Below, in pieces: positions 1-6,008 of a stretch of 7,134 nt of DNA (positions are counted from its first letter, which is position 1; each line of letters opens with the position of its first letter). The stretch comes from Pedosphaera sp. Its GTDB lineage: Bacteria > Verrucomicrobiota > Verrucomicrobiae > Limisphaerales > Pedosphaeraceae. The stretch spans positions 1 through 7,134 of the forward strand of contig JAQGPB010000448.1 of the NCBI GenBank assembly GCA_028293265.1, given 5' to 3'. The translations under genes and the position numbers were made by a program. The notes under the pieces were generated by a model, which was not told the DNA's origin, made no database searches, and was given only the letters and a program-made list of their open reading frames with translations.

Positions 1-91
1 AAAACCAAAGGAACGTGAGGCGCTACCCAGCTGGTTCAAAACTCTATTTTCAGCGTCTCTTTTTACCACCGCACCTCATCCTAAATCCCAA

Positions 92-238
92 CTATGCAAT
101 ATCCGGGCTAGGCTTAAGCCAGGTAAGGGGTTCGCGAGAAGATGGCAGCGGCGGAGTGGCGCAGCCGGGCCAGACGATAAAGCCGGCGGCGCAAAGAGCG
201 CCGGCTAGAACGAAGGCACTTTTTGATTTTAAACGCAT
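92..238 (-). CDS. Small putative lipoprotein, 48 residues, downstream of msrB
   Basis: An ATG at 238 opens a 48-codon frame ending in TAG at 92-94, starting 13 bases after the msrB stop codon. The product looks like a short exported protein. It has a basic N-terminus (MRLKSK), a hydrophobic stretch from about residue 8 to 23 (AFVLAGALCAAGFIVW), then PGC with Cys26 as a possible lipidation site, followed by a Pro/Ser-rich tail of about 22 residues. The residues before the Cys (W-P-G) do not fit the usual lipobox [LVI][ASTVI][GAS]C, so lipidation is uncertain. There is no well-spaced Shine-Dalgarno; an AGG lies directly against the ATG. An inverted repeat (181-206) falls inside the frame and might instead be a weak terminator for msrAB, in which case the frame would be spurious. 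I recognise no family. Position and strand suggest it is the last gene of the msrAB transcript; function unknown. Confidence 0.42.
   Translation of the reverse strand: MRLKSKSAFVLAGALCAAGFIVWPGCATPPLPSSREPLTWLKPSPDIA
181..206 (-). other. GC-rich inverted repeat downstream of msrB
   Basis: AGCCGGCG at 181-188 is matched by its reverse complement at 199-206 around a 10-base loop. An alternative pairing (188-192 with 198-202) gives a 5-base loop plus an outer AGCC/GGCT stem. On the minus strand the hairpin is followed by only three Ts, so it is a poor intrinsic terminator. It lies within the small frame at 92-238. Confidence 0.4.
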
Positions 239-251
239 CCTGGTTGCGGGT

Positions 252-851
252 TCATTGAACCTTCGCCGGGGGCTTGCTTTCTTTGAACGTCATGGAGGCG
301 GAGTTGAGGCAGAAGCGCAGGCCGGTGGGTTTTGGGCCGTCGTCGAAGACGTGGCCGAGGTGGGCGTCACAACGGGCGCAGAGGATTTCGGTGCGCGTCA
401 TGCCGTAGCTGGTGTCAACGTGGTTGATAACGTTCTCGGGGCAAATGGGCGCGAAGAAGCTGGGCCAGCCGGTGCCGGAATGGAATTTGGAGTCGGAACT
501 GAACAAGGGCAGGTTGCAGCAGACGCAGTAATAGACACCGGGTTTCTTTTCGTCGAGCAGCAGGCCGCAGAAGGCGCGCTCGGTGCCTTTGGCGCGGGCG
601 ATTTTGTATTGTTCCGAGGTGAGCTGCTTTTTCCATTCCTCGTCGGTCTTGATGACTTTTGGAACGGCGGTCTTGGGGCCGAGCTGGCCTTGGTCATCCA
701 AGAGGCGGACCTCAACGGTGGGGCCGGGTTTGGCCGGGGCGTTCGTTTGAGCTGGCGGCATGGTTTCCGCGGCGAAGGCCATTGCCGGCACGCCGATGCC
801 AAAGCCGCCGAGAGCGAGATAAAAGATTGTCATATAGATTTCCTTTCGCAT
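252..851 (-). CDS. msrB: Peptide-methionine (R)-S-oxide reductase MsrB, exported
   Basis: Reduces the R-epimer of methionine sulfoxide in proteins. The C-terminal two thirds (about residues 68-192) is a complete SelR/MsrB domain. It has zinc-binding pairs C109/C112 and C158/C161, the core SGTGWPSF (125-132), [11 protein letters not shown] (163-173), and the catalytic Cys181 in RFCLNSAS. C95 (in RAFCG) lies where some MsrB enzymes carry the resolving Cys; the SGCGW alternative is absent because the motif is SGTGW here. An N-terminal signal (hydrophobic residues about 8-27, ending AMAFA) and a Pro-rich linker point to the periplasm or a lipid-anchored location. The start is uncertain: ATG at 851 gives a basic N-terminus but has a weak RBS, whereas the in-frame ATG at 833 has AAGGAA six bases upstream but encodes an uncharged N-terminus. 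It starts 9 bases after msrA stops, so the two are almost surely co-transcribed. Confidence 0.95.
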   Translation of the reverse strand: MRKEIYMTIFYLALGGFGIGVPAMAFAAETMPPAQTNAPAKPGPTVEVRLLDDQGQLGPKTAVPKVIKTDEEWKKQLTSEQYKIARAKGTERAFCGLLLDEKKPGVYYCVCCNLPLFSSDSKFHSGTGWPSFFAPICPENVINHVDTSYGMTRTEILCARCDAHLGHVFDDGPKPTGLRFCLNSASMTFKESKPPAKVQ

Positions 852-860
852 AAATCACTT

Positions 861-1484
861 TCATTCTTTCAGGCCGAGTTTTTTGAGCTTCGGCGCGATG
901 ACGCGGGAGCAATAGGGGTTACGGTTTTTGTTCAAGCGGTAATAATCCTGGTGATAATCCTCGGCGGGATAGAATTCGCCGGCTTTGGTTATCTCGGTCA
1001 CGATGGGCTTCGAGAATTCCTTGGCGGCTTCGGCTTTGGATTGCTCGGCGATTTTCCGTTGCTCGTCGGTGTGGTAAAAGATGGCGGAACGATATTGTGT
1101 GCCGGAGTCCGCGCCCTGGCGGTTCAACGAGGTGGGATCATGCGCTTCCCAAAAGACCTGGAGAATTTTTTCGAGGCTGGTTTTCTTGGGATCAAACACC
1201 ACGCGCGAGGCTTCGGCGTGGCCGGTGGCGCCGGTGCAAACTTGTTCGTAGCTGGGATGTTTGACGCTGCCGCCGGTATAACCGGAGGTCACGGAGATTA
1301 CGCCTGGAATCTGTTGAAACACTGCTTCAGTACACCAGAAGCAGCCTGCGCCAAGAATGATGGATTCAGCGCCTTCGGGGATCTGGGTGTTGGTCATATT
1401 GGTATTGGCTGGTTTGGTTTCGTCCGCCGGGCAGTTGAATGCCAGCAGGCCGAACAATGCAAGGGTAATGCAGACGTATTTCAT
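861..1484 (-). CDS. msrA: Peptide-methionine (S)-S-oxide reductase MsrA, exported
   Basis: Reduces the S-epimer of methionine sulfoxide in proteins and free methionine. Numbered from the ATG at 1484 (207 residues), the catalytic motif GCFWC places the nucleophile at Cys48, with Glu53 following. SGYTGG, ATGHAE, FWEAHDPTSLNRQG, GTQYRSAIFY and the aromatic AEDYHQDYY segment (about 174-182) are all present, and NPYC places a likely resolving Cys at 192. The N-terminus is a Sec-type signal (KY, then VCITLALFGLLAF) ending near AFNC. Cys18 could be lipidated, but Asn at -1 is not standard. The frame stays open to a TTG at 1499; the ATG at 1484 is preferred because it begins directly with the signal peptide. 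It is the first gene of the msrAB unit. The domain is of normal length and nothing is missing. Confidence 0.95.
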   Translation of the reverse strand: MKYVCITLALFGLLAFNCPADETKPANTNMTNTQIPEGAESIILGAGCFWCTEAVFQQIPGVISVTSGYTGGSVKHPSYEQVCTGATGHAEASRVVFDPKKTSLEKILQVFWEAHDPTSLNRQGADSGTQYRSAIFYHTDEQRKIAEQSKAEAAKEFSKPIVTEITKAGEFYPAEDYHQDYYRLNKNRNPYCSRVIAPKLKKLGLKE

Positions 1485-1535
1485 AGTTGAACTTTTCAAG
1501 GTATGATGCGCAGGAAGCCTTCATATTCCATTAAG

Positions 1536-1563
1536 ACTATAACACACCCGGCCCGGATGAAAA
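1536..1563 (-). promoter_or_regulatory. Candidate promoter for msrA
   Basis: On the minus strand TATAGT (1541-1536) matches the sigma70 -10 consensus at five of six bases. TTTTCA (1563-1558) matches the -35 at four of six, with a 16-base spacer. The pair sits between the preceding gene's terminator and the msrA ATG, where a promoter is expected. Called by eye only. Confidence 0.35.
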
Positions 1564-1571
1564 CGCATTTA

Positions 1572-1600
1572 AAAAAACCGGCACCATTGCTGATGCCGGC
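1572..1600 (-). terminator. Intrinsic terminator after the thioredoxin-fold gene
   Basis: Read on the minus strand, CCGGCATC (1600-1593) pairs with GGTGCCGG (1586-1579), an 8-bp stem with one G-T wobble and a 6-base loop. Seven Ts follow directly (1578-1572). The hairpin starts 26 bases after the stop codon at 1627-1629. This is a canonical Rho-independent terminator and separates the gene at 1627-2130 from msrA. Confidence 0.85.
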
Positions 1601-1626
1601 GTGGGTAAAACCATGACGCGCGTTGG

Positions 1627-2130
1627 TCAACTGGCAAGATCTTTTTTGACCTTGGTTTCGAGTTCGGTGGCGGCTTTGCCGTCGAGGCCGGTCGAAGTCC
1701 AGGTGATGTTGTTCTTTTGTTGCGCGTAGTAAATGGTGCGGCTCACGCCCTTGACGTGATACTTGCTGTCCCAATCCCTTTCCACGGCCACGACGACCGG
1801 GAAGGTGATGCCGTGTTTGGCGGCTTCGGCCTTGATGGCGTCGGAGTTTTTCGAATCAATCACCTGCGCAAAGACGCCGAGCTTGGGGTTGGCGTTTTGC
1901 AGGGCCTGGAGTTTTTGCAGGTCGGACCAAAAAGCCGCATCGGCCAATTTGCCAAAGGCAACGACCTTGGCTTCTTTTGCGCCATAGGCGCAGACCTGGC
2001 AATATTCCTTGCCGGTGGAGACGTTATGAATGGTGTAGGGAGTGAGGCTGTCGCCCGGTTTCAAGGCCGCCTGGCTCAGGCTGGCGAATGAGAATGACAA
2101 TGCTGCCAGCAAAAGTGCTGCCTTCTTCAT
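1627..2130 (-). CDS. Exported thioredoxin-fold protein with CxxC
   Basis: A 167-residue protein starting MKKAALLL at the ATG at 2130. The frame continues upstream to 2172, but the signal peptide begins here. Signal peptide: residues 1-21, with likely cleavage after SLSQA. The mature part starts KPGDSLTPYTI, as in redoxin-like proteins. It then has YCQVCAYG (Cys44/Cys47), a beta strand AKVVAFG, a long helix, FAQVID, and GITFPVVVAV, whose Pro111 fits the cis-Pro position of the thioredoxin fold. The CxxC lies before the central beta strand rather than at the start of the helix after it, so it is not a textbook thioredoxin active site; the Cys pair might be redox-active, structural or metal-binding. 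Related exported proteins occur in Planctomycetes/Verrucomicrobia from memory. It precedes msrAB on the same strand but has its own terminator. Fold fairly sure, function not known. Confidence 0.8.
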   Translation of the reverse strand: MKKAALLLAALSFSFASLSQAALKPGDSLTPYTIHNVSTGKEYCQVCAYGAKEAKVVAFGKLADAAFWSDLQKLQALQNANPKLGVFAQVIDSKNSDAIKAEAAKHGITFPVVVAVERDWDSKYHVKGVSRTIYYAQQKNNITWTSTGLDGKAATELETKVKKDLAS

Positions 2131-2170
2131 ATTGAGCATTTGATTAATTTGAGTTGTTTCGAACCAGACC

Positions 2171-2210
2171 ACTCTAGCTTAAATCCGGCTTCATGCAACT
2201 GCGGTGTCAA
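2171..2210 (-). promoter_or_regulatory. Weak candidate promoter for the thioredoxin-fold gene
   Basis: The 97-base gap 2131-2227 contains a perfect TTGACA on the minus strand (2210-2205) but no good -10 at 17 bases. A second pairing, TTGCAT (2198-2193) with TAGAGT (2176-2171) over a 16-base spacer, is equally tentative. No terminator for the preceding methyltransferase gene is visible in the gap, so read-through is possible. Confidence 0.22.
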
Positions 2211-2227
2211 AGTGGTTGGAACCATGC

Positions 2228-3082
2228 TTAGGGCGGGAACCCTATGGCGAGCTTGAGGGCGGCGTATTCGGGATGAACTTGACCGTCTTGCCGGCGGATG
2301 ACCAATGCGGGTTCAACCCAGGTTTGGTCACGGAATGCGGGCGGGAGATGTTCCGCGAGGAACATGCCCAAGAGGGAAAGCAAGGGCGGCTCGCCTTCAC
2401 GCAGGATTACGGGACGACGGCGGACGATGCTCAAACGGGCAGTTTGCGCCGCTGATTCGACGCGGGCGAGCTGTTCGGTGGGGAAGACGCAGGCGAAGAA
2501 ACCGCCCATGGCCAGGTGCGCGGCAGCCGTGGCGCAGTAATCTGCGATGTCACCGCGCAGTTCGAAACGGCAGGCGATTTTTTGGGGATGATCTCCCTGG
2601 ATGCCTGTGCCGATAGGAAAATATGGCGGGCTGCCGAGGACGAGGTCGAATTTTTCACCAGCATCAAGGAGCGCGGGTTCGCGAAAATCTCCGTGGCGAA
2701 TTTCGTAGCGATCTTCCAGTCCGTTGTAACGAGAGGATTTTCGGGCGAGCCGCACGCTTTCTTCCTGCGCTTCGATGGTCACGAACCGCGCGCCGGGGAG
2801 CCGCCAGGCGGCGATCATGCCGACCGAGCCGATGCCGCTGCCCAGGTCCAACGCGGTCCTGGCTGTGGGACACCAGGTGGTGCCATACCATGCCGTCAAA
2901 ACATCGTCGGTGGAAAAGCGATGGCCGTTGCGGAGTTGAAAAATGCGGAAATGGCCGCTGATGGCATCGAGCGTTTCGCCTTCGCCGATTTCGATTTCGG
3001 TTTGAGGCACTGGCGGTCCGGGTTTGGCCCAGCCTTTGAAGAACGGGTCGTTTGGGTTGTGAATGGACTGGGGTTGTTTCAT
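2228..3082 (-). CDS. TrmN6-type SAM-dependent adenine-N6 methyltransferase
   Basis: A 284-residue Rossmann-fold methyltransferase resembling COG4123/TrmN6 (YfiC), which in E. coli makes m6A at position 37 of tRNA-Val. The N-terminal RNGHRFSTDDVLTAW (51-65) matches the segment before the fold in this family. Motif I is LDLGSGIGSVGM (78-89), the acidic SAM-binding residue is in VTIEAQ (101-106), HGDF (130-133) follows, and motif IV is GSPPYF (150-155), the (D/N/S)PPY signature of amino-group methyltransferases. Ser at the first motif IV position replaces the Asn of E. coli TrmN6 but is allowed in the class. ACRFELRGDI (170-179) also fits the family. The ATG at 3082 lies 7 bases after the antiporter stop codon; a GGGGGAG overlapping the end of the antiporter gene is 15 or so bases upstream, longer than ideal. 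Probably co-transcribed and perhaps translationally coupled. The exact tRNA substrate cannot be told from sequence. Confidence 0.82.
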   Translation of the reverse strand: MKQPQSIHNPNDPFFKGWAKPGPPVPQTEIEIGEGETLDAISGHFRIFQLRNGHRFSTDDVLTAWYGTTWCPTARTALDLGSGIGSVGMIAAWRLPGARFVTIEAQEESVRLARKSSRYNGLEDRYEIRHGDFREPALLDAGEKFDLVLGSPPYFPIGTGIQGDHPQKIACRFELRGDIADYCATAAAHLAMGGFFACVFPTEQLARVESAAQTARLSIVRRRPVILREGEPPLLSLLGMFLAEHLPPAFRDQTWVEPALVIRRQDGQVHPEYAALKLAIGFPP

Positions 3083-3089
3083 GCGGCAC

Positions 3090-4709
3090 TCATTCTCCCC
3101 CGCGCAAGCGCGCTTCGGCGAGGTCCAGATCGCGTTGGATGCGCCGCATAGCCACGTCGTTTATGATGCGTTCGTTGCGCAGTTGCACGATTGTCTGGCG
3201 TTCGACGTCGAGCGCGTCTTGTTGCAAATTCTCATATTCGGAGGAAAAAAGCCAGCGCGCGCCTTCGCCTTCGGTTTGGTCGCAGGCCTCCAATTGACGG
3301 ATGCGATCTTCGTATTCCACTCGCAACCGTTGGAGCAGTTCTGTCGGATAACGCGCGCCCTCCTCCAATTCTGCCAATCGTGCCATGGCAGAAAGATTGG
3401 CCTTGAGGCGCGCTTCGCGTTCCTCGCGTTCGGTTTCGCCGGTGGACTCGACTTTGAGCCAGCGGATCAGAACGGGGAGCGTCAATCCTTGCAAGACCAG
3501 TGTGACGAGAATCACCACGGAGGTAAAAAAGATGATGAGGTTGATGACGGCATCCCGACCGAGCGGGGGAATGTCTTTGTGAATCATGGAAGGCAGGGCA
3601 AGGGCGGCTGCGAGCGATACGACCCCGCGCATGCCGGTCCAAGCAACGATGACTACGGTGCGCCAGGGTGGATAAGGATCGCGTTGGCGCAATCTTTTGC
3701 TGAAGTAACGCGGCAAATAAGAGGCGGCAAAAACCCAGATGAACCGCACGACGATCACCAGCACGCTGATGAGAAAGGCGTACCAACAGATCCGCGAGAC
3801 GGGAATGGGCAGGCCGGCCAGACCTTTCCAGATATCTGGCAATTGCAGGCCGATGAGGATGAACACCATGCCATTCAGAATAAACTCGATCATTTGCCAG
3901 ACTGGGCCGGCCTGGAGCCGCATGCGCGAGCCGATGATTTCCGGCGCGCGCCAGCCGAGATAAAGCCCGGCGGTGACAACCGCCAGCACGCCGGAAACCT
4001 CGAACTGTTCGGCGGGAAGATAGGCGGCAAAGGGGGTGAGAATGGAAATGGTGATTTGCACCGGCGGATCATCCAGGCGGCGTTGTGCCTGCGATGCCAG
4101 CCAGCCGACACTAAGTCCCACCAAAACGCCGCCGACGCTCACGATGATAAATTTCAAGGTGGCTTCGCCCAGTGAGAATGAACCGGTGGCGAGTGCGACG
4201 ACGGCGAAGCGATAGGCGACGAGGGCGATGGCGTCGTTCACCAGGCTTTCGCCTTCGAGCACGGTGACGATGCGGCGGGGCACACGCAGTCGTTCGGTGA
4301 TAGCGGTGGCGGCTACGGCATCGGGCGGGGAGATGATGGCACCCAAAATGAATGCGGCGGCAAGCGGCAATCCTTCGACCAGATGATGCGCGAAATAACC
4401 GACGGAAACGGTGGTAAACAGTACCAACCCGACGGCGAGCAGCGAAATGGGCCTGAGGTTGGCGCGAAAATCCCGCCACGATGTGAAGAGGGCGGCGGGG
4501 AAGAGCAAGGGCGGCAGAAAAATCAGAAAGACGAGATCTGGCTCGAGTTTCATCTTGGGCAGGTTGGGAAAATCCTCCAGAGCGAGTGCCAACGCCAGTC
4601 CGCCGAGCACCAGCAGGATGGGGTAGGGGATGGAAATCTTGCGGGCGAGCAGCGCCAGAACGGCAACGGCCACCAACAGGAACAAGATTTCGTCAATCTG
4701 AAATGACAT
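3090..4709 (-). CDS. CPA1-family Na+/H+ antiporter with cytoplasmic tail
   Basis: A 539-residue inner-membrane cation/proton antiporter of the NhaP/NHE class (CPA1, Na_H_Exchanger domain). About twelve hydrophobic segments fill residues 5-418. Key motifs are LIFLPPLLF (62-70), AIISPPDAVAA (124-134), the ion-binding ND pair Asn158/Asp159 in EGESLVNDA, and WTGMRGVVSLAAALALP (357-373) with conserved Arg361. Residues about 420-539 form a hydrophilic, charged, probably helical or coiled-coil tail, as in many bacterial CPA1 proteins, likely a cytoplasmic regulatory domain. Expected role: exchange of Na+ (or K+) for H+, in pH and salt homeostasis. The ATG at 4709 has no clear Shine-Dalgarno. It is followed at once by the methyltransferase gene. 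Which cation is carried cannot be read from the sequence. Confidence 0.93.
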   Translation of the reverse strand: MSFQIDEILFLLVAVAVLALLARKISIPYPILLVLGGLALALALEDFPNLPKMKLEPDLVFLIFLPPLLFPAALFTSWRDFRANLRPISLLAVGLVLFTTVSVGYFAHHLVEGLPLAAAFILGAIISPPDAVAATAITERLRVPRRIVTVLEGESLVNDAIALVAYRFAVVALATGSFSLGEATLKFIIVSVGGVLVGLSVGWLASQAQRRLDDPPVQITISILTPFAAYLPAEQFEVSGVLAVVTAGLYLGWRAPEIIGSRMRLQAGPVWQMIEFILNGMVFILIGLQLPDIWKGLAGLPIPVSRICWYAFLISVLVIVVRFIWVFAASYLPRYFSKRLRQRDPYPPWRTVVIVAWTGMRGVVSLAAALALPSMIHKDIPPLGRDAVINLIIFFTSVVILVTLVLQGLTLPVLIRWLKVESTGETEREEREARLKANLSAMARLAELEEGARYPTELLQRLRVEYEDRIRQLEACDQTEGEGARWLFSSEYENLQQDALDVERQTIVQLRNERIINDVAMRRIQRDLDLAEARLRGGE

Positions 4710-4718
4710 TGCGCGAGG

Positions 4719-4746
4719 ACTTTAATCGGATGGAGAGAGTTTGCAA
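4719..4746 (-). promoter_or_regulatory. Weak candidate promoter for the antiporter gene
   Basis: On the minus strand TTGCAA (4746-4741) and TAAAGT (4724-4719) are 16 bases apart, each matching the sigma70 consensus at four of six. Transcription would start only a few bases before the ATG at 4709, giving a very short or absent leader, in line with the missing Shine-Dalgarno. By eye only. Confidence 0.25.
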
Positions 4747-4756
4747 AGAGTCAGAT

Positions 4757-4840
4757 GGGGAAACATCGAACAACCAACATCGAACTTCGAACATCGAATG
4801 CCGGATTAAAGTTTCGATGTTCGAGGTTTCATGTTTCAAA
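4757..4840. repeat. 14-bp-period AACATCGAA repeat forming a long hairpin
   Basis: On the + strand three consecutive 14-base units (4757-4770, 4771-4784, 4785-4798) each end in AACATCGAA. After a 14-base spacer (4799-4812) the complement TTCGATGTT appears at 4813-4821, with a 7-of-9 variant 14 bases later (4827-4835). The two halves pair as 4776-4798 with 4813-4835, about 23 bp. The inner 12 bp are perfect, and further out there are two G-T wobbles (on one strand) and one mismatch. The hairpin begins on the base after the flavoprotein stop codon (4836-4838). No T-tract follows, so it is not a standard intrinsic terminator, though it could protect or attenuate the transcript. Similar sequences recur between genes in Verrucomicrobia/PVC genomes (recollection, not searched). 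Confidence 0.85.
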
Positions 4841-6002
4841 CAAATTGGCCGGCGGCGTGGCCGGAAGCCCAGGCCCATTGGAAATTATATCCGCCGAGCC
4901 AGCCGGTGACGTCCACCACTTCGCCGATGAAATACAGGCCGGGCACGCGCCGCGCTTCCATGGTTTTGGAGGACAGTTCGCCCGTGTCCACGCCCCCGAG
5001 GGTTACTTCCGCTTTGGCGTAGCCTTCGGTGCCGGAGGGCTGAATCTGCCAGTGATGGAGGCGGCGCGCGATTTCTTCCAATTCCTGCGTGGTATAACGG
5101 TTCATTGGCCGCGACGGCGCATACAGTTCGCACCATTGTTGCGCGAATCGCTGGGGAAGGAATTGGCTTAGTGCGGTCTTGAGTTCTTTGTTGGTGGAAC
5201 GCTGGGTTTGCAACCAATCGCGCGCGGATTGTTCGGGTAACAGATCAAGGCTGACTGGCCCGGCTTCGCCGGAGTAATTGGAAATCTGAAGAATGGCCGG
5301 GCCACTCAAGCCGCGATGGGTGAGCAGAATGTTTTCGCGAAAGCTCGTGCCATTGGCCGTCGCGATGGCATCAATGGAAATGCCGCTCAGATCGCCAAAC
5401 GCGGCGCGCTCCTGCGCGTCGAAGAGCAATGGCACCAGGCCGGGTTGCGTGGCGGAAATTTTGAGGCTGAATTGCCGGGCCACCTGATAGCCAAAATCGG
5501 TGGCACCGATTTTGGGGAAGGACAGGCCGCCGGTCGCGATGACCAGGGAGTCGCATTCCCACGGGCCAAGGTTCGTTTCCAGTTGGAAGCACGAGTTTTT
5601 TTGCACCTGCCCGATTTTGCAATTGAGCCGGATTTCCACCCGCGCGGCGTCGCATTCCTTTTGCAGCAGCTCGACGATCTGGCGGGAACTGAGGTCGCAG
5701 AAAAGTTGTCCCAGTTTTTTTTCGTGATAGGCGATGCCGTGCTGTTCCACGAGCGCAATGAAGTCGGCGGGGCGGTAGCGGGCCAGGGCCGATTTGCAAA
5801 AGTGGGGGTTGGCGGAGAGGTAGTTTTCCGGGACGGCGTTGATGTTTGTAAAATTGCATCGCCCGCCACCGGAGATGAGGATTTTTTTGCCGAGCCGTTC
5901 GGCGTGTTCCAACACCACGACGGTGCGGCCGCGTTTCCCGGCCTCGATGGCGCACATGAGCCCGGCCGCGCCGCCGCCGATTATGATGACGTCGCGCTTC
6001 AT
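4836..6002 (-). CDS. HI0933/YhiN (BaiN)-family FAD-dependent oxidoreductase
   Basis: A 388-residue cytoplasmic flavoprotein, full length for the family (about 400). The N-terminal dinucleotide-binding motif is VIIIGGGAAGLMCAIEA (5-21), with the ribose-binding acidic residue in VVVLEHAE (28-35). The family signature GKKILISGGGRCNFTN (38-53) follows. VIATGGLSFPKIGATDFGY (154-172) is the second FAD-contact region, LTHRGLSGPAILQIS (227-241) the substrate domain, and the C-terminus carries VTLGGVDTGELSSKTMEA (333-350) and LYFIGEVVDVTGWLGGYNFQ (356-375). Members are annotated as NAD(P)/FAD-dependent oxidoreductases or aminoacetone oxidase family proteins. BaiN acts in bile-acid metabolism in gut clostridia, but that role is unlikely to transfer here, so the substrate is unknown. 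The ATG at 6002 lies 6 bases after the upstream stop codon and has no strong RBS, which suggests translational coupling. The stop codon abuts the repeat hairpin. Confidence 0.92.
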   Translation of the reverse strand: MKRDVIIIGGGAAGLMCAIEAGKRGRTVVVLEHAERLGKKILISGGGRCNFTNINAVPENYLSANPHFCKSALARYRPADFIALVEQHGIAYHEKKLGQLFCDLSSRQIVELLQKECDAARVEIRLNCKIGQVQKNSCFQLETNLGPWECDSLVIATGGLSFPKIGATDFGYQVARQFSLKISATQPGLVPLLFDAQERAAFGDLSGISIDAIATANGTSFRENILLTHRGLSGPAILQISNYSGEAGPVSLDLLPEQSARDWLQTQRSTNKELKTALSQFLPQRFAQQWCELYAPSRPMNRYTTQELEEIARRLHHWQIQPSGTEGYAKAEVTLGGVDTGELSSKTMEARRVPGLYFIGEVVDVTGWLGGYNFQWAWASGHAAGQFV

Positions 6003-6008
6003 CGCGAT

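Noticed and set aside
17..60. tRNA-like wording (GGCGCTACCCAGCTG and GGTTCAAAAC)
   Set aside because: The T-loop-like and D-loop-like strings are in the wrong order and spacing, and the flanking bases do not form a T stem, D stem or acceptor stem on either strand.
1..91. Search for a gene, terminator or RNA at the left edge
   Set aside because: No supported frame, hairpin with T-tract, or RNA fold was found on either strand; the segment is also cut by the window edge.
15..1490. A 491-codon open frame on the + strand
   Set aside because: It runs antisense through msrA and msrB, both of which have full catalytic and metal-binding motifs. Its product shows low-complexity Gly/Phe/Ala-rich sequence typical of the complement of GC-rich genes, and no recognisable domain.
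3063..4175. A 370-codon open frame on the + strand
   Set aside because: It is antisense to the antiporter gene, whose membrane segments and motifs are continuous. The product is rich in His, Asp, Gln and Gly with no domain, as expected for a shadow frame.
4757..4840. Possible CRISPR array or intrinsic terminator
   Set aside because: The units are 14 bases and contiguous with no unique spacers, so it is not a CRISPR array. The hairpin lacks a T-tract, so it is not a canonical terminator.
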